This document shows positions 43,501 to 52,509 of a stretch of DNA of 64,000 bases, in pieces (the first letter of the stretch is position 1; every line of letters begins with the position of its first letter). The notes under the pieces were generated by a model. The model searched no databases and had not been told where the DNA came from. It worked only from the letters and a program-made list of their open reading frames with translations. The position numbers were made by a program, and so were the translations under genes. This DNA comes from Himantopus leucocephalus. Lineage: Eukaryota; Chordata; Aves; Charadriiformes; Recurvirostridae. The DNA is taken from positions 69,115,221-69,179,220 of the forward strand of contig RSEF01000001.1 in assembly GCA_003993805.1 (NCBI GenBank), given 5' to 3'.

Positions 43501-46500
43501 TTTTAAGGAGGGTTTTTTTGAAGGCTCATGGTTTAAGGCATGCTCAGGTTTGGGGCCGGGAGGGCAGGGGGGAGTCATCTAAGCACAATCTAATCCTCTG
43601 AGCAAACTAAAAAATCCACCGTTTTCCAGGACTAGCGCTTTTGTAGCTATTTGGCTCAGAAATCCTCTGTAAGTTGATGAACTTTGTAGCTAGAAAGCAA
43701 GTCTTTCATTCACCCTCATCTACAAGGCTGGGCCCATCCTCATCAGGATTTTTACACGTTGACCATTTCAGTAAATGCAGCTTTTAATCTGCCACACATG
43801 ATTTAGACACTAATTGTGTTCATAGCTGGAAACACCACAGAAGCCATTGGCACGAAGTAGAGATGAGTCATACTATCAATTTGTTTTCTATTAAGCTTTG
43901 GGATTCATAGAAATGAAGAACCACAGAGATTTCGGCAGCGAAGATACATGGAGGTAAATGAGCATTCCTGCAAATTCAACAGTGTTTTAGAGCCTTGTGT
44001 TTTGTGCAAATCAGAGTCATAAGAACAAAGCTTGTGTCCTCAAGAAAGTTGCAAGCAAGAATCTTTCCTCCAGCTTGAGAGAGAGTTATAAGTCATTTTG
44101 TCAAATCCAACTTGAAAATCCAACTTTAATGGTTAAAGTACAGTTCTTACACAAAAGCTATGAGGTTTTGAGCCTGCCACATTTCAGAAAAAAGCAGCTA
44201 CCTTTTCTGATTACCTGGTTTTTCTAATTAGATGACTTAATTTTCCTTTCTTAATGAGATAAAGATGCAATCTTGCATTTATGCAAGCCAAAAATGTTTC
44301 ATTGTATAACATGAGATTACAGGGAGCTAGCAGGAATTGAGGCATCAAGAGGTGGTTGCAGGCAGGGGAGGAGAGGTCATGGCTGAAGACCAAGAAGACA
44401 AAAATGTTGAAGGCACAGAAATGTAGAAAGACTGTTCCAGCGGTAGAACAGAAAGGTGAATGTAAGAGAACCAAACTCTGTTTTTTGTAGGTGGTAAATA
44501 TGCCATGAAAGCATATATGAAAGGGAACTTTAAAATGTGTCATGCAACGTCAAGTTTTAGTAGAAGTTATTGATGAAAGCAGACTTTGTCTGAGACTTGA
44601 TTTGGTGCATTCTTCTACTCTGTAGCCTCACCTATTTGCTATGAGAAGTCCGATCTGTGAAAGCAGCATCTCAAGCATGCATCTGTTCATCCCTCATCCT
44701 CTGGCATATTTGCCGTCTCTGTAGCAAACAGCAGGGATGGATTAAGACAATAATACAGCCCAGAGCCGCTGAAGTTTCTTGAATCCTCGTGCAGACTCCT
44801 TCTCCCATATCTCCTTACTCACGGTGCTTTTGATTGTGTTTCCAGTGAGCAGCCACGCTCCTGCCCAAGAGCCACATTGCTCTGCTGCCTGCTAAAAGCT
44901 GATGCCTGCTACTGCACCTCCTCAAGGCATCTGGGGACCAAATAACAAGAAATCCTGCCTTTATCTGCTTTTAGCAACTGGGTCTTGCCAGTAACTGTGA
45001 ATTAGTCGAGGAACGAGGAGTAAAATCTGGGAGATTAAGCAACAAGGGCATCACTGAACACCAGGATACTGGCCACCAAAGGACAGGCGTCCCATCTGCC
45101 GAATTGTCTGAGTATGGTTTAGTCCTCCAAGTGTGAAACTAGGTGGGTCACGACTTTGTGAGTGATCTGGCTACAGATATACGGTTTCAGGGTAAAGATT
45201 GTTCAGCGTGAAGGCAAGGCTAAGAGTTTACTAACAGGCAGGCCAGTAGCCCTCCAGGATGTGTAGCAGATCAGGCACGGTTCTCTTCCTGGGCTGCAGT
45301 AACATATCTCTGTTGCTTTTGCCCTTGCCTCAAGTGTACAGGTCTCGGTTTGGGAGTATGGTTTTAGAATATCCTCAGAGACCAAGGGAACATAAGGCCA
45401 CTGTCTGAAACATCTCAGAAATCCCAACCCTGAAAGACTGCGTGTTGCTATGTGTCAGCCAGCCGTGGCTCCACTGCTCCAAAGTGCTCCCCGAAGACAA
45501 GAAGAATTAGTACTGCATGAGATAATACTGCTGCTCAAAAAGCAAACGGCTTGAGAAAGCCAGTGGCAGTTACTGAAAGGGGCTGTAAAGGGGCACAATG
45601 TCCTTTGGAAATGCTGGTCAGGGGATATGGCCCAACAACTTTAAAAAAACAATTTTGTTTTGGGAACTTTCTTCACTTCTTAAGTTCAGGGCATAAATAT
45701 GAGGCTCCGTAGCCAAATATCCCAGCTGACTCCCTCCAGCTCTGTTCAAATCAGGTTACCAATAGCCTTTTTTAGGGAAGAAAAAGGCAAAATATCTCCC
45801 TGGCCTACATCTGTGGTGATTTCATGTAGGTTCATAATGACCACTTCATTACAGAGCTAACTTCAGACTCGGCGCTTGCTGAGTTCAAACACATATTCAT
45901 GTGTAATTGTTCACGTTAAAAGGACTGTGGTGTTTTCTTTATATATTTATTTTAATAGCGTGTCATTGGAAATAAGCTAAGACTGTAAGGACACTTGCAT
46001 GTTAGGGCAGTTCCTGCTCTTGCCACTGCCTCTCATCTCTTTCCAGAAAAAGTCTAGAAGTTGAGTGGGAGGTTTACCTCAGGAAGAGAGAGGAAGACAG
46101 TTGTCTGAGTCAGAGAGGGAGAAATTTGTAGGAAAGATATCAAGAAGTGAAAGCCTTTAAGATTCAACCCTGTCTCCGGAGATCTCAGGTGTCACTCCTT
46201 CCTGGGACTTTCAATACCTGAGCTTTGGGTCAGGCCAGGTGACTTTCTCTACAAGTCACCTGAAATCACTGCTGTCTCCAGGCGATCATGTTTCAGAAGC
46301 CGGTGATGGCCAGGAGGAAAACAGAGGCAATTAAATTGTGTGTAATCCCCCACTTACTGCAGCTCAGAGATCCAGATCGCATCACTGGAACAAGTCATTT
46401 ATTAACTCTTTCAACTTAAAGGTAGCCTACGGCAGCTGCAAAGGCAGGCAGCCTGCAGCAGAGATGCAGCCTGCACCGTTAAGAGCGACTGAAATAGTTT

Positions 46501-49500
46501 GTGTGCGCACATCCTTGCTCGAGGAACTTTTTGGCATAAAACGTCCTACGAGAGCACGAGGGGCTGTTAGGCCCATACAACGAAAAGTTACTCTGTTCAG
46601 CTTCTAGCTTGGGCGTAAAAAGTAATTCAGGATGCCAAAACAGTGTTTTTACTTATCCAAAGCAGATTTTTTTCACTTGGTCACTCAGATTGGTTATGGG
46701 AGCCCTGGATGAACTTTTCCTCTCCCTGATTCAAACCAGCAATTTCTTCTTAAACAAAACCCAGACTGTCTGGGCGCTCACAAGGGTTACTTTGTGGTAG
46801 TTAAGGATTTGGGGAAACGGGTCTCTCTCCCTCCTGGCTGGATGCCATACCGAGTTCTTCAGCATCCAGAGCTGTGGGGCTGGTGGGCAGCGCGCTTTCC
46901 TGTGGGGAGGGTGCTCCTCCAGCTCCAGCCTGTACGTGTTTCTTCTTGCTTCTCTCTAGCTATCGCATACCCCCACGATCACGTTATTTCCCTGGGCTGT
47001 GTGATATGAATTTAATCCCCGGAGGCAGAGAGGAGGACTGAATCTGGTTTCCCACCGCCTATGTGGATTCCCTCACCAGCAGGCTATTCAGGGAAAGGCA
47101 ACTGCTACCTCCAACTGCTTTAATAATCCTTTGATTCCTCAGCTTGTACTGCCAGTGCCCAAAATGAAATGCTTTGCCATTTGTTTTGCCTGAAAATATT
47201 CCACAAAACTGCTTCCAATTTATGAATGGATTTGGCTACCTCAGAACCTCATTTTTAGCAAAGTCGCAACTTGCCAAAAACCCTCACCCAGTGCTATTCT
47301 TGAGCGCGCTGCCCAATCTTATGTTTCAGAAGCAGCGCCTGTGTACAGTGCGGTTGCTACAACCTTCCCTCCAAGCCCTCTCCTCCCTCAGTCAAAACAG
47401 GAAGGCAGGAGAGGAGCTGCGGCCAAGGCCCCTTGACCTTCCAGGGAGACAGCGGGTATTTATGTGGAAGCACTGGGCTGATGATCTTAGCTGTGTTGAC
47501 AGGGATGAGTTATAAAGTGAAGCGGGCATAAGTGCCGTTTTAATGAGGCATAGGATTTCCAGGATTTAGGAGTGTTTTTAGCACCTTTCCCCTCTGAGCC
47601 TGCTCATCCCCGCACCTCATCCGCTTCCAAATGGGTACCAGTACCGCTTGCTGGGCTGTGCTGGGAGCTGAGCATCAATGCTGGGAGGTGGTGGGAGCCC
47701 AGAGGGGCTGATCTGGCTCTGCTGTGGCATGGGGTGATGCCACGGGCTCATCAAGGGGGCTGTCCTCCTCCACCCTCCCCTGTGGAGCTGCCCTCTCTCT
47801 CCTCCTCCCCCCCCCCCCCCCCCCCCCTTTTNGGCTCGGGGGCCCTCAGGGAGGGAAAGCTGGACACGGCGCATCTGCTGGAGCCTTGGCAGAGCCGCTC
47901 CTGCACACACGGGGCTTTGCCAGAAGGATCCGCAGAGCCAGACAGAGGCAGAATTGGCCTCAAATTTTAGAGCCGTCTGGAGAGCCTTGATAGTCCAGAT
48001 TCACTGCTCCCACTGTGGTTCCCTCCCAGACCCGTGAGCAGAGGGGATATTTGGGGAAGGGAAGAGAGAACAGGGGAAGGAGTCAGTGACTGAGATTTTC
48101 AGAGTTTCGCTTGAGTCCATCCTTGCTGGGATGAACAGCCTAATTTACATAGGCAAGAATTGAATACAATTTACACATTTCCTTCCCTGTGTGAACGAGA
48201 ACACAAAACCAACTTCAACACACTGAAATCTGCACCCAAAACCAAAATAAGCTTTTCAGTTATACAATTATTACCTTCCCTTAAAAATAAGGATAGGAAA
48301 CACCAATTAAAGCAGCAAAAAATATTTCCAAGTGCTTTTCTTGATAAACAACACAAATTTGTCACTAGTTCTATGACCCAGTGAAGAAGCCTCTCTTTCT
48401 GCTAGCGGATGAACTGATAGCAAATGGATTCATTGCACTTTCTTGCCATGCGAGGACAGTAAAGCAAAAAGAACCCCCCAACATTGCACTACCAGTGTTT
48501 TCAGGCTCAAAGAATTAGCTGAATTCTTCTCATCCTGACCTGTATGCAGTCAGAAGAAAAGCTATCTTACATCTAAGGCAAAAGAACGTTCAAGTAAAAT
48601 TAATCTGATTATCAAATAGACCTTTCCTGCAGCGGTCCAGCTCTGCTGCAGTTGAGTGATGTACTTCATTGAGTCAGTAAACTTGCACAGGGGACCAAAT
48701 TTTGGTCAACACATTTATTTTTTTGTTCAGTGTTTCACAACTGGAGAAGCATGACTTATCTCCCAAAGTCGTCTTTGGGAGAACAATTAAGTTATTTAAG
48801 ACGAGCAAGGCAAGCTGCTGACACATTTCAGTTCTGAAGGCACTGCTGTGCAGTTTATCCAGACAAAGCCCGAAACATGAAAGCTGGCCTCCTGCCTCTG
48901 TTTTCTTGTAACCGACCGTCGGAGAAGCAGATTTCCCTGCTCCGTGGCTAACTAGATCTGCCTGGTTTGCTTAACCAGCGAGCACATTCCTGCACTTCAG
49001 GAAGAACACTCCAGGCTCATTACAAGCTACTGGGCTAGAGTGTGAGATTGAGAAAACAGATTTGTTTTGGACAAGCTGCTCTGACATGGAGGTGCCAGGG
49101 TGAATAACCTTTGGGGAAAAAAAAAAAAAAAGAAAAAAATCTGCCTCCAAGAGCAAGATGAATAATCTGACAAATGAATGGCTCTGTATTTTATATCAAA
49201 GCACAAAATGACTAGAAGTTGTGGAGATCTGACTCATGAGCAGAAATAGTGTGCTGGGGACGGCCGGCACCGTTGCTACCCACCAGCTGCCTGGCCCCGC
49301 TGCTGGAGAATGGGTGGCTCAGATGCTGCTTCTTAAGCAATTCAGCCACAAAAAGGCTACAGCTAAGCATTTTAAGGGAAATGTGTCAGTGCTAGTTTAT
49401 AGCCTTGCTTTTTAAGATAAACTTTGAAACGGACCTGAGTTGCCACAAAGCCTTTCAGCTCTCTAGGCGGGAGGAACCGGACAGAAACCTTCGCCAGGCA

Positions 49501-52211
49501 TCCTGGTGGAAGTTGCACCAGGCACAAGTCAGCACTCGGCAGAGCAGATTGTCCCGGCTAAGCGGCACTTGGCCGCCACAGCAAGGTGTTGACAGAAGCC
49601 CCCCCACCCCATCCTCTTATCAGCAAAGCAGCCTTTTTGACATGGGCAAGCTTTAAGCTGTGACCTATTTATATGCCCTGCCACATCACCGACTGGTAGC
49701 TGCAAACAATTCTGCAACAAATCCCGTAGCGCCCTGCTGCCACCTTTCCCTAGCTGCCCTCTGAGACAAGTTCCCCGACTGAAATATGCAGTCCTAATCC
49801 CAGCGTAAATCTTCAGCCCAGCTCCTCCAGATAAACGTACAGTGGTTCACCTGGTCTTTTGTGAAAATGAGACTTTTGCAAGTGCCTTATCAGTGCTGCT
49901 TGCTCTACCTCTTCTCAGCTCCTCCTCCCACCCATAACTTTCGAAGATGTTTACCACATAGAAAGACAAAGACAGCTCAGAAAATCAAACTCCTACAAAC
50001 GTGGGGGGAGGGAGAATGGGTGGTTGGGTACACGCACCCATCCCCACCGAGGGTGCAGTTACACAGCAGCTTTGATTGCTCTAAATTGGAGTTGCCATAG
50101 CAATGCCCTGCCTGCATCGTCCTGTTGTCTCCCCCCTTCCGTCACCAAAAAACAAAAAAGGTACATGCAAAAACCAAAAAGCCACTACCAGGGGCTGAAT
50201 CAACTGAAAGTCATCCCTACCTAAAAATTACTCATTTTCACTTGATGAGCTCCATGCAAAGGCTCACTGTCCACCTCGACTCGCAGGAGGGCAAAGGAGG
50301 CAGCAGGATTTTGCAGGGCCGGGGAAGAAGGAGCAGGACTGTTGCTGTACTGATTTGGGGACATTGAATTTCCGCTGAACAAACTCTTAGCAGGGTTACA
50401 GCACTACCGAGAAGCTGCCTCCGAAAGGGGAATCCATTCTGCCTCCCCTCTCAGCTCCGGCAGGTTATTTGCTGCTCTGAGTCCCCTGCCTGAGCCTGGC
50501 TAATGCCACAGCATCGGGCCACAGCTCACCCGGGCTGCAGGTGGGAGTGCAGTGAGGCAGAAGCACCCCTTCTGTTGGCAGCCTCACTTTTCTCAACTTC
50601 AAACTACTGTAAAATTGCAGCTCGAGGGTTGGGGGCATGATATGCAAGTCTGGAAAGAGACGCTTCAAGTTTGCTCAGAGCTATTTTGTCACTGAATTAT
50701 GCAACGTTCTGCTTTGCTACATTAAAACTCCTGTCGGAGAGCTTCATTTTGTTTCACTAACCGTTATTGAAAGAACGCGCTAGTTGAAAAATATCTCCAG
50801 AAACTCTAGCGATGTGGGGGACGGTGCCCAGTCTCTGAAATTGCAGATTCTCACTAATTCTTCCCATGTAAACCAGCATTGTTAACCAGGGAGATCTGCA
50901 GCCCTGAGGATTCCTTACACCCTTTCTGCATCACTCATGCACTGCCTGCAGCTGTGTTTATTGAAGATCTTCTTTGACACTTACTAATATATCATAGTAC
51001 AATTAGTCGTTGTTAAGTGGCTTTAAGAAAGAGTTTTCTTTAAAAAGGTATTTTTAAATACCTTGTGGTATGTGGAGTCATACACACAACATTGCATCTC
51101 AACTCTGATACTATTACACAAGAAGGCTTCTGGCCACGATATCTCTTTTCCTACAATTCAAACAAACAACGAAAAAAGAAGTGCTGAAAGATCAGGCAGT
51201 TTAGGAGAGCGAAAGGCAGCAGCTAGCGAGATGCCTTTGCTCTCGCTCCCTTGTGCACAGAGGGAAGGAGCATCAGGTGTGCTTCCACAGCCTCGGTGCA
51301 GCCGAAGCAGAGACAGTTAGATGGGATGCCTGCCCGGGACACGCAAAAAAACGAAGGATGCGGAATATTTGAGAGTGGTTTGGCCGCTGGCATTCAGCTG
51401 TGGGAGCCGCAGGAATCAGGATGCAGGAATTTGGGTCTTTGTTTCAGGAACATTCCTTGGAAAGTGTCGGGGCCAAGCTGCAAGACGGTCCGAAATCCCT
51501 CATCTTATCTGCGCTCGGCGCAGGGGGGCAGCGGGACCGGTCCGGGGGGAGTCCGGTGGCACCTTCCTCCTCCCCCCCCACCCCCCTCCCCCGGGCTCTG
51601 GGCTTCTCGGGACCGAGGGCTCCGGATCGCCCTACCGGGGAGCCGGCGCTCGCTGGGTCTCACATCCCGTCCCGGTGACCGCGGCGGCCCCGGGGCTTGC
51701 ACCCCCCGACCCCCCAATCCCCGGGGCAGCGACAGAACCTCGGTCCCCCGCGCCCCCTTCCCCTGCGCCCACGGGCGCAGTGCGGGGCGGTGAGCGGCAC
51801 ACCGCAAGCTGGGCGGGATTTTTTGGTTTGATTTTTTTTTTTCCCCCCCACCTTTTCCTCCTCTGTGCCCCGCGAACTGCCCACGGGAGAGCTCGGGCTT
51901 TAACTTTGCACGGGGAAAGGAGCAAAAAGAGAAATAGCCGGGAGGGGAGGAAAGGAGAAAGGGGCGGGGGGGGGGNNNNNNNNNNNNNNNNGGGGGGGGG
52001 GGGGGGGGGGGGGCACGGGACAGGCGGGTAGCCCCGGCTCGGGGGGTCTGCAGCGAGGGCGGCCGCCACTTTGCCCCCGCCAGCGGAGCGGGGCGTCCCG
52101 GCGCACCCCCGGACTTACTTTCTGGGGGTCGGCGTAGGTGCCCAGCCCCAACAGCGGGATGCTGTTCCCGTCGCTCAGCGGGACGCGGTGGTTCTCGGCT
52201 GTCAGGTTCAT
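16459..52211 (-). CDS. AKR1D1: AKR1D1, 3-oxo-5-beta-steroid 4-dehydrogenase (delta4-3-oxosteroid 5-beta-reductase), nine coding exons
   Basis: Cytosolic NADPH-dependent enzyme that reduces the delta4 double bond of 3-oxosteroids (testosterone, progesterone, cortisol, bile-acid intermediates) to the 5-beta form. It acts in bile-acid synthesis and steroid clearance; in birds it is also known for inactivating androgen in brain and liver. Coding exons (minus strand): 52119-52211, 35098-35265, 30443-30559, 25936-26013, 23571-23693, 21691-21800, 21040-21205, 20179-20261, 16459-16501. Joined they give 326 residues with no internal stop, all introns GT-AG, phases consistent. Seen in the product: catalytic D53, Y58, K87 and E120 (Glu instead of His marks 5-beta-reductases); cofactor residues S169, N170, Q193, Y219, K273, S274, R279, N283; steroid-pocket Y26, W89, Y132, W230; C-terminus PEYPFSDEY. 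The AKR1C group is excluded by E120 and the whole-length resemblance to AKR1D1. The start is the first ATG in its open frame and has A at -3. Confidence 0.97.
16502..20178 (-). other. AKR1D1: AKR1D1 intron 8 (3.7 kb)
   Basis: GT-AG intron interrupting the M313 codon after its second base. It contains a short perfect hairpin at 17840-17860. No coding exon or repeat recognised. Confidence 0.85.
20179..20261 (-). CDS. AKR1D1: AKR1D1 coding exon 8 (residues 286-313, last codon split)
   Basis: An 83-nt exon entering in phase 0 and leaving after two bases of the M313 codon. Acceptor CCATTAG|ATC, donor AAT|GTAAGT. It encodes [20 protein letters not shown] then VRYVELL. This is the last helix and the start of loop C, which closes over the steroid. 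V309 and L311 are in place. Confidence 0.95.
20262..21039 (-). other. AKR1D1: AKR1D1 intron 7 (778 nt)
   Basis: GT-AG intron in phase 0. It contains two adjacent C runs near 20.344-20.36 kb on the plus strand; nothing else is recognised. Confidence 0.88.
21040..21205 (-). CDS. AKR1D1: AKR1D1 coding exon 7 (residues 230-285)
   Basis: A 166-nt exon that completes the W230 codon and ends in phase 0. Acceptor CTTCCAG|GGT, donor CAG|GTAAAT. It encodes [37 protein letters not shown] and [18 protein letters not shown]. The IPKS block with K273, S274, R279 and N283 binds the 2'-phosphate of NADPH, as in the third family signature. R261 (R261C in human deficiency) is unchanged. Confidence 0.97.
21206..21690 (-). 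other. AKR1D1: AKR1D1 intron 6 (485 nt)
   Basis: The shortest intron of the gene, GT-AG, interrupting the W230 codon after its second base. Nothing else is recognised in it. Confidence 0.88.
21691..21800 (-). CDS. AKR1D1: AKR1D1 coding exon 6 (residues 194-230, last codon split)
   Basis: A 110-nt exon entering in phase 0 and leaving after two bases of the W230 codon. Acceptor TTCTAG|GTC, donor ATG|GTAAGT. It encodes [20 protein letters not shown], then [16 protein letters not shown] and the start of W230. Y219 stacks on the nicotinamide. P198 and G223, both human deficiency sites, are unchanged. Residues 227-229 of loop B (DET) differ from the human NPI, and 217-218 are VG rather than TA. 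Confidence 0.96.
21801..23570 (-). other. AKR1D1: AKR1D1 intron 5 (1.8 kb)
   Basis: GT-AG intron. It contains two poly-T runs and a short G run near 22.09 kb. The 158-residue plus-strand frame inside it has no family resemblance. Confidence 0.85.
21949..22002. repeat. Two adjacent poly-T runs in AKR1D1 intron 5
   Basis: Two runs of T (about 12 and 18) separated by about 25 nt. On the minus strand they are poly-A, possibly from old retroelement tails, but no element body is recognised. Confidence 0.6.
23571..23693 (-). CDS. AKR1D1: AKR1D1 coding exon 5 (residues 153-193)
   Basis: A 123-nt exon, phase 0 at both ends. Acceptor TTTGCAG|GCT, donor CAG|GTACGA. It encodes [37 protein letters not shown] and VSNQ. 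S169, N170 and Q193 bind the nicotinamide carboxamide in the family. GVSNFN is the second aldo-keto reductase family signature. Confidence 0.97.
23694..25935 (-). other. AKR1D1: AKR1D1 intron 4 (2.2 kb)
   Basis: GT-AG intron with several T-rich stretches at 25467-25575 on the plus strand. No exon, RNA gene or repeat body recognised. Confidence 0.85.
25936..26013 (-). CDS. AKR1D1: AKR1D1 coding exon 4 (residues 127-152)
   Basis: A 78-nt exon, phase 0 at both ends. Acceptor TTTTCAG|CCT, donor GAG|GTAAGC. It encodes [20 protein letters not shown] then LCATWE, covering loop A over the active site. Steroid-pocket Y132 and P133 (P133R causes human enzyme deficiency) are both present. The exon was found by matching the expected gap between exons 3 and 5, and its length fits exactly. 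Confidence 0.96.
26014..30442 (-). other. AKR1D1: AKR1D1 intron 3 (4.4 kb)
   Basis: GT-AG intron holding the short CR1 fragment near 28.3 kb and a T-rich run near 27.78 kb. Nothing else is recognised. Confidence 0.85.
28276..28345 (-). mobile_element. Short degraded CR1 3'-end fragment in AKR1D1 intron 3
   Basis: The plus strand reads GATCACAGAATAATTTAGTT then GGGAGGGATCTGGAGATCAT, a diverged match to the CR1 3' end (consensus recalled as ATCATAGAATCATTTAGGTTGGAA). The tail repeat is reduced to one unit, and homology fades after about 70 nt. Confidence 0.5.
30443..30559 (-). CDS. AKR1D1: AKR1D1 coding exon 3 (residues 88-126)
   Basis: A 117-nt exon, phase 0 at both ends. Acceptor CTCCAG|CTG, donor AAG|GTAAAA. 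It encodes [20 protein letters not shown] followed by the strand [19 protein letters not shown]89 contacts the steroid in the known family structures. E120, in IIELP, is the diagnostic 5-beta-reductase residue; hydroxysteroid dehydrogenases of the family carry His there. L106, a human deficiency site (L106F), is unchanged. Confidence 0.97.
30627..30660. repeat. CT/CA-rich simple repeat just upstream of AKR1D1 exon 3
   Basis: CACTCACACTCTCTCACACT continued by CTCTCTCTC. It lies about 70 nt before the exon 3 acceptor in intron 2. On the transcript strand it is purine-rich (GAGAGA), so it does not serve as the polypyrimidine tract. Confidence 0.65.
35063..35076. repeat. A14 run (U14 in the AKR1D1 transcript) beside the exon 2 donor
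   Basis: Fourteen A on the plus strand. In the transcript this is a U run starting about 21 nt after the exon 2 donor. Confidence 0.85.
35098..35265 (-). CDS. AKR1D1: AKR1D1 coding exon 2 (residues 32-87)
   Basis: A 168-nt exon in phase 0 at both ends, the family's usual size. Acceptor ATTAG|ACT, donor AAG|GTGAGA. It encodes the aldo-keto reductase signature around [20 protein letters not shown], with catalytic D53 and Y58, and ends at catalytic K87 in DIFYCGK. A 14-nt U run lies about 20 nt beyond the donor in the transcript. Confidence 0.97.
35358..35400 (-). mobile_element. Possible CR1-like remnant at the 5' end of intron 1's last 150 nt
   Basis: The plus strand reads GGAGTTCATCCAGTCTAACC, similar to the CR1 stretch GAGATCATCCAGTCCAACC. 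Only about 40 nt is comparable and no tail repeat is visible, so this may be chance. Confidence 0.22.
37805..38150 (-). mobile_element. CR1 LINE fragment, 5'-truncated, in AKR1D1 intron 1
   Basis: The low-coordinate edge carries the CR1 3' tail repeat (ATTCTATG-type units on the minus strand). It is followed by the typical avian CR1 segment reading, on the plus strand, GAGGTTGGAAGGGACC, AGGTCCAACC, CACCTCCCTGGGCAGCC, and TTTCCTCTCGTCCTATCACT. Minus-strand translation gives the CR1-like [17 protein letters not shown]. The element has the same orientation as AKR1D1 and is 5'-truncated near 38150. CR1 is the dominant LINE of birds and reptiles, which supports an avian source. Confidence 0.88.
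47807..47832. repeat. Poly-C tract (21 C) followed by T run and a single N
   Basis: Twenty-one C, then four T, then N at 47832. It lies in AKR1D1 intron 1. The N marks an unresolved base at the homopolymer edge. Open frames across it are not genes. Confidence 0.85.
49118..49138. repeat. Poly-A tract with one G in intron 1
   Basis: Fifteen A, G, then seven A. No recognisable retroelement body precedes it. Confidence 0.6.
51966..52013. repeat. Poly-G tract interrupted by a 16-N assembly gap
   Basis: Ten G (51966-51975), sixteen N (51976-51991), then twenty-two G (51992-52013), in AKR1D1 intron 1 about 105 nt downstream of the exon 1 donor. The true tract length is unknown. The Ns are a data gap, not biology, but they sit in a homopolymer that sequencing often fails on. 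On the transcript strand this is a C tract. Confidence 0.9.
52119..52211 (-). CDS. AKR1D1: AKR1D1 coding exon 1 (residues 1-31)
   Basis: Encodes the N-terminal beta-hairpin and first barrel strand: starts [16 protein letters not shown] and ends [10 protein letters not shown], including pocket residue Y26. The donor is AAA|GTAAGT, phase 0. The ATG has A at -3 but A at +4, so the Kozak context is fair. The exon lies inside the CpG island. Length is 93 nt. The frame stays open upstream of the ATG, but this reflects GC richness; no other ATG occurs in it. Confidence 0.96.
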
Positions 52212-52414
52212 AGTGCCGGCAGGTAGGGCCGGTCCGAGCCCGGGGCTGCCTCCGCAGGGGCGGGAGACGCCGCTTCGCAGCCAACCGCTGCCCCTGCGCA
52301 CCGGCACCCACCCACCGACCGACCGACCGCACCGGACCGACGGCGCCTCTGCAGAGGCCGAGGTACGAACTGCCCGCTCCCGACGGCGGGGAGTGCCTTT
52401 TTGGGGGGCCGAGC

Positions 52415-52420
52415 CACGTG
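52415..52420. promoter_or_regulatory. Palindromic E-box CACGTG in AKR1D1 promoter
   Basis: Exact CACGTG about 205 nt upstream of the AKR1D1 ATG, in the CpG island. The motif is the core site for USF, MYC/MAX and CLOCK/BMAL-type factors. Bile-acid synthesis is circadian in vertebrates, so a clock link is possible but only inferred. Confidence 0.4.
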
Positions 52421-52466
52421 TGCCCGTGGCGGCCCGGCACCGCGCACCGCCGCGCACCGCCCCGCG

Positions 52467-52475
52467 CCCCGCCCC
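52467..52475. promoter_or_regulatory. GC box (Sp1-type) CCCCGCCCC
   Basis: CCCCGCCCC on the plus strand (GGGGCGGGG on the gene strand), about 256 nt upstream of the ATG. A second identical copy lies at 52501-52509. Typical of CpG-island promoters. Confidence 0.45.
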
Positions 52476-52500
52476 GCCGCGGCCACCGGCGGACCCCGCG

Positions 52501-52509
52501 CCCCGCCCC
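52501..52509. promoter_or_regulatory. Second GC box CCCCGCCCC
   Basis: Repeats the 52467-52475 site 34 nt further upstream. Sp1/KLF-type site in the AKR1D1 CpG island. Confidence 0.4.

Larger units (their letters stand above)
35266..52118 (-). other. AKR1D1: AKR1D1 intron 1 (16.9 kb)
   Basis: Runs from donor GTAAGT after exon 1 to acceptor ATTAG before exon 2. It contains the G tract with the 16-N gap, the poly-C tract with one N, one clear CR1 fragment (37805-38150), a weak CR1-like remnant near 35.36 kb and a poly-A tract. The rest is unique-looking, AT-rich DNA with no supported exon on either strand. Short open frames here lack family features and splice context. Confidence 0.85.

Noticed and set aside
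51321..52031. 236-residue plus-strand frame through the N gap
   Set aside because: Includes undetermined residues and a Gly tail from the homopolymer. Not protein-like.
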